9,059 nucleotides of DNA from Methanomicrobiales archaeon. Lineage in GTDB: Archaea > Halobacteriota > Methanomicrobia > Methanomicrobiales > Methanoculleaceae. The translations under genes were made by a program, and so were the position numbers. The stretch lies in contig JAGVUK010000011.1 in the NCBI GenBank assembly GCA_019136335.1, forward strand, positions 1 through 9,059. The letters run 5' to 3'. This document shows positions 1-5,520 of the stretch, one piece after another; position 1 is the first letter of the stretch, and each line of letters opens with the position of its first letter. The notes under the pieces are model-generated. The model ran no database searches. It had not been told where the DNA came from and worked only from the letters and a program-made list of their open reading frames with translations.

Positions 1-192
1 ATCCCGGCGCTCCGGCACTACCGGCTCATCTACGAGTCCTCACCCGATGCGGTGACGAACGTGAAGATCTTTGAATATGTAAAAGGCGCCGTTATCCCGG
101 GAGAAGGCGCTATCTTTGCCCCTGCCCCGGAGTTACCCTCGATCACGGCGATACATGATAGATATCCACTGCTTCGCGTGAACCAGCGGTAA
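1..192 (+). CDS. aglB: C-terminal end of archaeal oligosaccharyltransferase (AglB/STT3 family), partial
   Basis: An open frame enters from the left edge and ends at TAA 190-192, leaving 63 residues with no start in the window. The stretch HYRLIYES (residues 6-13) followed by VKIFEYVKGAVIPGEG (21-36) is what I recognise as the terminal beta-rich domain of archaeal STT3/AglB proteins, where a 'yRLvYES...vKvFEYVKGA.i.G' pattern is typical. AglB is a membrane enzyme that moves a lipid-linked glycan onto Asn in N-x-S/T sequons on the outer face of the membrane, for example on S-layer proteins. The catalytic and membrane parts lie upstream and cannot be checked here. The tail after GEGAIF is shorter than I recall for Methanosarcina relatives. 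It converges on the minus-strand agmatinase gene 31 nt away. The family call rests on about 30 residues only. Confidence 0.72.
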   Translation: MPALRHYRLIYESSPDAVTNVKIFEYVKGAVIPGEGAIFAPAPELPSITAIHDRYPLLRVNQR

Positions 193-223
193 AACAGAGC
201 GCCGGAAAAAGACCCCGGCCCCT
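193..223. terminator. Probable convergent terminator between the oligosaccharyltransferase and agmatinase genes
   Basis: The 31-nt gap between two convergent stop codons contains a GCCGG (201-205) / CCGGC (215-219) inverted repeat around an A-rich loop. Read on the minus strand, the loop gives TCTTTTT just after the agmatinase stop codon, which fits an archaeal oligo-T terminator for that gene. On the plus strand there is no T tract, so termination of the upstream gene is less clear. Confidence 0.45.
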
Positions 224-1067
224 TCACCGCCCGGCGACCCAATGCCGCGCGATGAACTCCCGCACCACCTGCGCCGCCACCGCCGCCGTCTGCCCGGCAT
301 CGAGCGGGGCGACCTCGACGTAATCGAACCCGGCGGCGTGCGGCGCAAGGGTCCGCACGACCTCCCGGATATCGAGCGGCGTCAGCCCGAACGGCTCGGG
401 CGTCCCGAGGCCCGGGGTGAGGCAGCAGTCGATCGCGTCGGCGTCGATCGAGAGGTAGATCCTCCTCCCGCCGAACTCCCCGAGCACCTCCCGGAGGACG
501 GCGGCGATCCCCCGCTCGCGCACCGTATCGGCGGTATACAGCCGCGTCCTCTCCGCCGCAACCGCGAACTGCTCGGAATCACCGCTCCGGGCGCCGATGA
601 TCACGACATCCCCGACCGTATCAAGGACGCGCCGGGTGACGCACCCGTGGCTGCCCGTCAAGCTCGTCGCGGAGGTCCAGGTGCGCGTCGCAGACGACGT
701 AGACCTCCGGGCGGACGGCCCTGACCGCCCCGATCGTCGCGGTGTGCTCGCCCCCGAGCATCACCGGCACCTTGCCGTCGCGGACGATGTCCCCGGTAAC
801 GTCGGCCACCTGGCCGACCAGGTCCTCCGGCAGCCGCAGGACCGAGAGATCGCCGAGGTCCGCGACCGGCACCTCACAAAAGTCTACCCCGGTCGAGGGG
901 TCGTAGGGCTCGAAGTTGAACGAGAGTTCCCGGATCGCCCGGGGACCAAACCGCGCACCGGGCTTAAACGACGTCGTGGCATCGTAGGGCACGCCGAACA
1001 TGGCGTAGCGGGCGTCCTCGTAGGACGCATCCGCATCCGCAAAGTGGAGATGGGCAAGGTCGTGCAT
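224..1067 (-). pseudogene. speB: Agmatinase (SpeB/ureohydrolase family), interrupted by a frameshift
   Basis: Two consecutive minus-strand frames together make one agmatinase of about 281 residues, close to the usual family length. The first part starts at ATG 1067 with MHDLAHLHFADADASYEDA and holds GGEHT (residues 105-109) and DAHLDLRD (127-134). The second part, in another frame, holds SHGCV, SIDADAIDCCLTPG and GTPEPFGLT, ending at TGA 224. These are the manganese-binding motifs of agmatinase, which splits agmatine into putrescine and urea. The switch occurs at 650-656, between the DAHxD and SHG motifs. A TTG at 1098-1100 would add 11 residues and overlap the upstream aIF5A stop; I prefer the ATG because relatives begin close to the FADADSSYEDA motif. 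The usual DP after SIDxDxxD is DC here. Either a real pseudogene or a sequencing error; all motifs on both sides are intact. Co-transcribed with aIF5A. Confidence 0.85.
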
Positions 1068-1092
1068 GCCCGTCTTCGAGAGCCAGAATACG

Positions 1093-1470
1093 TCACTCAA
1101 GTTTCTTCTTGCCCAGGGATGTTATGTAGGCGATCTCCTTGCCCGGTTCGAGATCGCCGGCCTGCTCATCGGTCACGGTGAGCTCGAACATCTCAAAGTC
1201 CTTGACGTCCATGAGCTGGACGGTTGCGCCGGCGATCGATATGACCTGCGCAATCTTTCGCTCCACCACCGGGACGTAGGTCTTTGCCGAGACCGGCTGG
1301 ACGATCGAGCGCTTGACACCGTCAAAGATCCCGATGCAGTCGATCCGTGACTTGGCCGCCCCGTGTTTTCCGGGCTTGGATATGGCGATGGAGACAATCC
1401 TGCAAGGCTCTTCATCAACGACGACGTAGCGCCCCTCTTTGAGTTTTCCAACTTCTGTCTGTTCCTTCAT
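1093..1470 (-). CDS. eif5A: Translation factor aIF5A (archaeal initiation/elongation factor 5A)
   Basis: A 125-residue protein of normal archaeal IF5A length. The N-terminal SH3-like half holds the hypusine loop SKPGKHGAAK (residues 31-40); Lys35 in PGKHG is the residue that would be converted to deoxyhypusine/hypusine. The C-terminal half (about 70-125) is the OB-fold. aIF5A binds the ribosome E/P-site region and relieves stalling, notably at proline-rich stretches. The start is ATG 1468-1470, preceded by GTGAG as a weak ribosome-binding site. The gene reads away from the phosphatase gene across a 90-nt promoter region. Its stop at 1093-1095 lies 25 nt before the chosen agmatinase start, and overlaps a possible TTG start, so the two genes are probably one transcript. 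This pairing is meaningful because agmatine-derived polyamine supplies the hypusine side chain. Confidence 0.96.
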   Translation of the reverse strand: MKEQTEVGKLKEGRYVVVDEEPCRIVSIAISKPGKHGAAKSRIDCIGIFDGVKRSIVQPVSAKTYVPVVERKIAQVISIAGATVQLMDVKDFEMFELTVTDEQAGDLEPGKEIAYITSLGKKKLE

Positions 1471-1560
1471 ATTGTCTCACTACTCAACAAACGCGTGATT
1501 AATGTATCTGGATTGCAGTACATAAATACACCGTAGAACGAGAGGAGGCGCAAAGAGTCT
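1471..1560. promoter_or_regulatory. Divergent promoter region (aIF5A on minus, phosphatase on plus)
   Basis: Ninety AT-richer bases separate two divergent starts. On the minus strand GTATTTATGTAC (plus 1518-1529) resembles an archaeal TATA box and would place the aIF5A start of transcription about 25 nt before its ATG. On the plus strand TTAATGTAT (1499-1507) would place initiation near 1530, just ahead of the Shine-Dalgarno GGAGG at 1544-1548. The boxes are visual matches only. The two core promoters overlap, so they may compete. Confidence 0.5.
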
Positions 1561-1563
1561 TTG

Positions 1564-2340
1564 ATGGAGTTTATCCGGGCGTGCGACGACCTGGCCGGAG
1601 CTGTTTCCGATGCAGTGGCCGGCATGGTCGGAACGCCCGAAGCAGGGAGGTGCGTGAGGATCGGCGCGGACGGCACGCCCACGAAACTGATAGACCAGGT
1701 TGCAGAGGATATCGTCGTCGACTACTTCACGCGCAACCCGTTCTGCCGGCGCCTGATCAGCGAGGAGCTCGGGTGCGCCGATATGGGCGGGGAGAAAGGC
1801 ACCATCTTCCTCGACCCGGTCGACGGCACCTACAACGCCGTCGCCGGGATCCCCTTCTACGCACTCTCCATAGCCTACGCGGAAGGCGGTATCGTCCAGG
1901 CGGGATACGTCCGGAACCTTGCCACAGGCGAGACGTTCCATGCCGTCCGGGGGCAGGGCGCTTTCCTCGACGACCACCCCATCCGGGTCTCGGGGCGATC
2001 GCTCCTCCAGGAGAGCGCCATGAGCGTCTACGGCCGGAAGTTCGACCCGACCCGCGTGCTCGGGATCAACCGGCAGATCCGGCGGTGGCGCCTCCTCGGC
2101 GCATCGGCGCTCGAACTCTGCTACGTCGGGTGCGGCCGTATCGACGGGTTCATCGACGTGCGGGGGACGCTCCGCGTCACGGACGCGGCGGCGGGGATGC
2201 TGGTCTGCGAAGAGGCCGGCGGCACCGTCTCGGACCTCGAGGGGAACACCCTCGTCTTCCCCGACGAGGTATCGGTCGGGCGGAGCCTGGTCGCCACGAA
2301 CGGGATCCTGCACAACAAAGTCATCGAGTACCTGAGGTAG
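1564..2340 (+). CDS. Inositol monophosphatase-family phosphatase (archaeal IMPase/FBPase, possibly NADP phosphatase)
   Basis: A 258-residue member of the IMPase superfamily, the usual size for archaeal IMPase/fructose-1,6-bisphosphatase enzymes. The metal-site motifs are in order: SEE (66-68), DPVDGTYN (84-91) and RVTDAAAG with Asp207 (204-211). The enzymes hydrolyse phosphate monoesters with Mg2+; known substrates in archaea include inositol-1-phosphate, fructose-1,6-bisphosphate and NADP. NAD kinase follows after only 7 nt, and the same phosphatase-kinase order occurs as one fused NADP phosphatase/NAD kinase protein in Methanocaldococcus jannaschii (MJ0917), which makes NADP phosphatase activity a fair alternative. 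GGAGG at 1544-1548 is the ribosome-binding site; TTG 1561 is 12 nt away and ATG 1564 15 nt, both long, so the start could be either. The substrate cannot be decided from sequence by eye. Confidence 0.9.
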   Translation: MEFIRACDDLAGAVSDAVAGMVGTPEAGRCVRIGADGTPTKLIDQVAEDIVVDYFTRNPFCRRLISEELGCADMGGEKGTIFLDPVDGTYNAVAGIPFYALSIAYAEGGIVQAGYVRNLATGETFHAVRGQGAFLDDHPIRVSGRSLLQESAMSVYGRKFDPTRVLGINRQIRRWRLLGASALELCYVGCGRIDGFIDVRGTLRVTDAAAGMLVCEEAGGTVSDLEGNTLVFPDEVSVGRSLVATNGILHNKVIEYLR

Positions 2341-2347
2341 TCTGGAT

Positions 2348-3160
2348 ATGAAGATCGTGCTGGTATCGCGTATCGACGATGCGGATGCGCTCCGCTACAC
2401 CGGAGACCTCGCCCGGGACCTCGAAGCCCTCGGGCACGACGTCGCCTTCGAGGAGGGCACGGCAAGGCACCTCGGGAAGGAGGGCGTCCCGTTTGAGGAG
2501 ATCACGGGCGACCTCGTCGTGGTCGTCGGCGGCGACGGGTCGGTCCTCCTCACCGTCCACCAGATGAGGAAGCAGGTCCCGGTCCTTGGGGTCAACTGGG
2601 GCGAGGTGGGGTTCCTCGCGGACCTGGAGCCCGACGAAGCCCGTGCGTTCTTCGCCGCCAATAAGACCACGTTCCCGGTCGAGCGGCGGCTCCGGGTCAG
2701 CCTCTCCGTCGACGGGAGATGGCTTGGCGACGCCCTCAACGAGGCGGTCATCGTCACCGACCGGCCGGCGAAGATGCTCCGGTTCGGCGTCTACGTCGAT
2801 GGGACGCCGGCGGAACGATTCAGGGCCGACGGCCTGCTCATATCCACCCCGACCGGGTCGACCGCCTACGCCATGAGCGCGGGAGGGCCGATCGTCGACC
2901 CGCTGATCGAGGGGTTCCTCCTCGTGCCGCTCGCGCCCTACATGCTCTCGTCGCGCCCTCACATCATCAGCACCGGGAGGAACCTCGAGATCACCCTTGA
3001 GACCGAGAAACCGGCGCACCTCGTCATTGACGGGCAGAGCACGTTCGAGCTCGAACGAGAGGCCACGATCACGGTGAAGAAGGCGGACGAGCCCGCCCTC
3101 TTCGTCTCTACCGGAAAACCCTTCTTTGAGAAGGTGAACCATAAACTCCGCAACCTCTGA
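2348..3160 (+). CDS. nadK: NAD kinase
   Basis: A 270-residue NAD kinase (ATP or polyphosphate + NAD to NADP), of normal prokaryotic length. Visible motifs are GGDGS (61-65, with the catalytic Asp), GVNWGEVGFL (81-90), the NE motif in ALNEAVI (129-135), and RADGLLISTPTGSTAYAMSA (159-178), the NAD-binding GGDG/NE/TPTGSTAY set that defines the family; PLAPYMLSSRP follows at about 194-204. The protein should be soluble and cytosolic. The ATG lies 7 nt after the phosphatase stop, and its ribosome-binding site GAGGT (2334-2338) overlaps the end of that gene, so the pair is translationally close and surely co-transcribed. Together they could make and remove the 2'-phosphate of NADP. It is followed by a 58-nt gap before the DUF169 gene. 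Confidence 0.96.
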   Translation: MKIVLVSRIDDADALRYTGDLARDLEALGHDVAFEEGTARHLGKEGVPFEEITGDLVVVVGGDGSVLLTVHQMRKQVPVLGVNWGEVGFLADLEPDEARAFFAANKTTFPVERRLRVSLSVDGRWLGDALNEAVIVTDRPAKMLRFGVYVDGTPAERFRADGLLISTPTGSTAYAMSAGGPIVDPLIEGFLLVPLAPYMLSSRPHIISTGRNLEITLETEKPAHLVIDGQSTFELEREATITVKKADEPALFVSTGKPFFEKVNHKLRNL

Positions 3161-3171
3161 TACCTCAAACC

Positions 3172-3218
3172 GAGATTTTATGGGGGGCGGGGAGGATTAT
3201 CTCCACAGGAGCACGATC
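3172..3218 (+). promoter_or_regulatory. Possible weak promoter and ribosome-binding site for the DUF169 gene
   Basis: GAGATTTTATG (3173-3182) is a poor TATA-box candidate in an otherwise GC-rich gap. The stronger signal is AGGAG at 3207-3211, 7 nt before ATG 3219, which decides the start over the upstream in-frame ATG at 3180 (whose extension MGGGEDYLHRSTI looks non-native). The gene may also be read through from nadK. Confidence 0.4.
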
Positions 3219-3935
3219 ATGGAAGATCAGATGCGCACGAAACTCTCTTACGCAGAGATTGCAGAGACGCTCAAGACGACCCTCAACCTCCGGGGGTCGC
3301 CGGTCGCGGTGAAACTTGCAAAGAGCCCCGAAGGCATCCCCGAAGGGGTCAAACCGATCGAAGAGACGGTCCGCCACTGCCAGATGGTCAGCAAAGCCAG
3401 GCTCGATGGTGCGATCTTCTACGCGACCGCCGACAAACACGTCTGCATGGGGGGCGGCTGGGCCCTCGGGCTGAAGGAGCTCACGAAAAGCCTCCGCACG
3501 GGGGAGTTCTACTACAAGCTCGGCAAGTTCGAGAGCTGGGCCGCCTGCATGCGGACGATCCAGCAGGTGCCCCACGTCCCGGAGCTCGAGACCTACGCGA
3601 CGGTCTACGCGCCGCTTGAGAAGACGCCGTTTGACCCGCACGTCGTCATCATCGTCGCCGAACCCCGCTCGATGCTGAAACTCGCGCAGGCCACGCTCTA
3701 CCAGCTCGGCGGGCGGATAGAGTCCACGATGTCGGGGATCCAGTCGGTCTGTGCGGACGCGACCGCGCAGCCCTACCTCACCGGCAGGATCAACTACTCT
3801 CTCGGCTGCGACGGCTCGCGCCGGTTCTCCGGCATCGAAGACAACGAACTCGTCATGGGCATCCCCGCCGAGATCCTCCCGGAGTTTGCCCGGGCCCTCA
3901 CGATCGTCACCGGGGCGCCCGGGTCGGTGCGGTAA
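3219..3935 (+). CDS. DUF169 family protein (COG2043), function unknown
   Basis: A 238-residue protein that I recognise as DUF169/COG2043, common in methanogens and other anaerobes; no activity is established for the family as far as I know. Its cysteines sit in short conserved-looking contexts: RHCQMVSKA, HVCMGGG, WAACMRTI, QSVCAD and LGCDGSR. The family typically keeps such Cys/Gly-rich motifs, which suggests a metal, Fe-S or thiol-linked cofactor, but this is inference. The segment FDPHVVIIVAEPRSMLKLAQA resembles the conserved central strand of the family. There is no signal peptide or membrane segment, so it should be cytosolic. The start ATG 3219 is set by AGGAG 7 nt upstream. It follows nadK by 58 nt and may be part of that transcript. 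Sure of the family, not of the role. Confidence 0.85.
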   Translation: MEDQMRTKLSYAEIAETLKTTLNLRGSPVAVKLAKSPEGIPEGVKPIEETVRHCQMVSKARLDGAIFYATADKHVCMGGGWALGLKELTKSLRTGEFYYKLGKFESWAACMRTIQQVPHVPELETYATVYAPLEKTPFDPHVVIIVAEPRSMLKLAQATLYQLGGRIESTMSGIQSVCADATAQPYLTGRINYSLGCDGSRRFSGIEDNELVMGIPAEILPEFARALTIVTGAPGSVR

Positions 3936-3953
3936 CCGGCACCGCTCATCCCC

Positions 3954-3963
3954 GCTCTTTTTA
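3954..3963 (+). terminator. Oligo-T terminator after the DUF169 gene
   Basis: GCTCTTTTTAC lies about 20 nt after the DUF169 stop and before the next promoter. A T5 run in GC-rich DNA is the usual simple archaeal terminator; there is no strong hairpin. Confidence 0.4.
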
Positions 3964-3980
3964 CGGCGTCTCCCTCGCCC

Positions 3981-4033
3981 GAAGGTATAAGGCTTATCTT
4001 CCCGGCCGGTCAACCATTCAGCAGGTGGTTTTT
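3981..4033 (+). promoter_or_regulatory. Promoter and ribosome-binding site of the ACT-homoserine dehydrogenase operon
   Basis: GAAGGTATAAGG (3981-3992) fits a purine-rich BRE followed by a TATA box; initiation would fall near 4012-4016. The box lies in the near-palindrome ATAAGGCTTAT (3986-3996), which could also be an operator. GGTGG at 4024-4028, 5 nt before TTG 4034, is the likely ribosome-binding site. Confidence 0.5.
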
Positions 4034-4534
4034 TTGCAGGTATCCATGAAGCTCGAGATGAAGGACCAGCCGGGACAGCTGGTCGCGGCCCTCAAACCGA
4101 TCTCGGCCGTCGGGGGAAACATCATAGCGGTCATTCACCAGAGAGAGACCTCGACACCCGCAGAAGCGCTGGACGTCCAGATCGTCCTGGAACTGCCGGA
4201 AGGGCGCCTTCCTAACCTCCTCGAACTCTTCCGCGAGCAGGGCGTCAGCGTCGTGCGCATCGGCGAGGAGCGGCTCCTCTACGAGTGCACGCTGATCATG
4301 ATCGGGCACCTGATGCACACGGACCTCTCCGACACCGTCGACCAGATCGACAGGACCGGTTCGGCCGAGGTGACGGAACTCTCGCTCGTTATGCCGGCGA
4401 TCGACGCCCCCTCGTCGGCCCGCATCACCATCCGTTCGACCACCCGGGCGGAGATGAAGAGAGCGATACGGATCCTCTCCGCCGTCGCGAAACAGAAGGA
4501 TCTCCTCATCATCGAGCCCCTGGAGGACGCATGA
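4034..4534 (+). CDS. Double-ACT-domain protein, predicted regulator of homoserine dehydrogenase (COG2061)
   Basis: About 166 residues. The first ACT domain covers residues 3-75 (VSMKLEMKDQPGQLVAALK, with the typical 'DxPGQL' turn, then GGNIIAVIHQRE), and a second ACT-like half follows from about 80 to 165 (ECTLIMIGHLMHTDLSDTVD...SSARITIRS). I recognise it as the COG2061 group, long predicted to be an allosteric regulator of homoserine dehydrogenase, and its stop codon overlaps the dehydrogenase start. In many bacteria the ACT domain is fused to the C-terminus of that enzyme; here the enzyme is the short form without it. A feedback ligand such as threonine is plausible but not shown. The TTG start at 4034 is chosen because GGTGG sits 5 nt ahead; GTG 4025 would add three residues, and ATG 4046 would cut into the first strand. 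Confidence 0.88.
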   Translation: MQVSMKLEMKDQPGQLVAALKPISAVGGNIIAVIHQRETSTPAEALDVQIVLELPEGRLPNLLELFREQGVSVVRIGEERLLYECTLIMIGHLMHTDLSDTVDQIDRTGSAEVTELSLVMPAIDAPSSARITIRSTTRAEMKRAIRILSAVAKQKDLLIIEPLEDA

Positions 4535-5520
4535 TGCGGATCGCCATCCTCGGGTTCGGCTCCGTCGGCCGGGGGATCGCCCGGGCTCTCCTTGCAAAAG
4601 ACCTCGATATCACCGTCACCGGTCTTGCCGACTCGAGGAGCGGCATCATCGACGCCGGCGGGATCGATCTTGCGGCGGCGCTCGCCCAGAAAGAGAACGG
4701 CGGCCCCTGCGGCAATGCGGGCGTCAGCCCGGGGGACGTCGTGGCGAAGGCGGAGTACGACGTCCTCGTCGAGGTGACCCCGACGAACGTGGAGACCGGC
4801 GAACCGGCGCTGGGCCACATCCGGGAAGCCCTCCGGCGGGGCAGGCACGTCGTCACGTCAAACAAAGGCCCGATCGCCCTCGCCTACCCCGAACTCCGGG
4901 CTCTTGCGGAGGCAAACGGCGTCCTCCTGAAGTACGAGGCGACGGTCTGCGGCGCTATCCCGCTCATCCATGCAATGCAGGAAGGGCTTGCCGGGAACAC
5001 CATCTCACGGCTGTATGGGGTCTTCAACGGCACCTGCAACTACATCCTCACCCGGATGGCCGCAGAGGGCCTCACCTACGAGCAGGCCCTTGCCGAGGCC
5101 CGGGACCTCGGGTATGCCGAGGCGGACCCGACCTACGACGTCGAGGGGATCGACGCAGGCGTTAAACTGGTCATCCTCGCAAACGCCCTCCTTGACCTGC
5201 ATACGACGCTCGACGACGTGGAGAGGACGGGGATCACCCTCCTCTCGCCCGAGGCCCTGCAGCTTGCGGAGGACCAGGACTGCACCATCCGGCTGATCGG
5301 CGAGATCATCCCGGGTGCCGGGGTGCTCCGGGTATCGCCGCGGATCATCCCGAAAATCCATCCGCTCGTCGTCGAAGGAACGCTCAACGCCGTCACCGTG
5401 GAGGCGGACCTCGCCGGGGACCTCACGTTCATCGGAAAAGGCGCGGGCTCCGCCGAGACCGCCAGCGCCGTGATCGGTGATCTCCTCTACATCCAGAGCA
5501 GGCATGTCAAGGGTTCTTGA
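4534..5520 (+). CDS. hom: Homoserine dehydrogenase (short form, no ACT domain)
   Basis: A 328-residue NAD(P)-dependent homoserine dehydrogenase, reducing aspartate semialdehyde to homoserine on the way to threonine and methionine. Visible features are the Rossmann motif GFGSVGRG (7-14), TSNKGPIAL with Lys111, the family signature YGVFNGTCNYIL (161-172), and AEADPTYDVEGIDAGVK (195-211) whose final Lys is the catalytic position; GKGAG is at 301-305. The C-terminal ACT domain found in long forms (about 430 residues) is missing, and a separate ACT protein is encoded immediately upstream. Two tandem ATGs exist at 4531 and 4534. GGAGG at 4522-4526 is 4 nt from the first and 7 nt from the second, favouring 4534, which overlaps the ACT stop by one base (TGATG). 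The gene downstream begins within its last 17 bases. Confidence 0.96.
   Translation: MRIAILGFGSVGRGIARALLAKDLDITVTGLADSRSGIIDAGGIDLAAALAQKENGGPCGNAGVSPGDVVAKAEYDVLVEVTPTNVETGEPALGHIREALRRGRHVVTSNKGPIALAYPELRALAEANGVLLKYEATVCGAIPLIHAMQEGLAGNTISRLYGVFNGTCNYILTRMAAEGLTYEQALAEARDLGYAEADPTYDVEGIDAGVKLVILANALLDLHTTLDDVERTGITLLSPEALQLAEDQDCTIRLIGEIIPGAGVLRVSPRIIPKIHPLVVEGTLNAVTVEADLAGDLTFIGKGAGSAETASAVIGDLLYIQSRHVKGS

Noticed and set aside
224..1100. Two separate genes in place of one agmatinase
   Set aside because: The two frames hold consecutive, non-overlapping motifs of one enzyme, and the second has only an internal TTG with no ribosome-binding site. One frameshifted gene is simpler.
3180..3218. 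Upstream ATG start of the DUF169 gene
   Set aside because: It lies on the TATA-like stretch, has no ribosome-binding site, and adds 13 residues unlike the family; AGGAG is well placed for ATG 3219.
4285..4533. Upstream extension of homoserine dehydrogenase to 4285
   Set aside because: The extra 82 residues overlap the ACT gene in another frame and precede the Rossmann motif that should start the protein; GGAGG before 4534 marks the true start.
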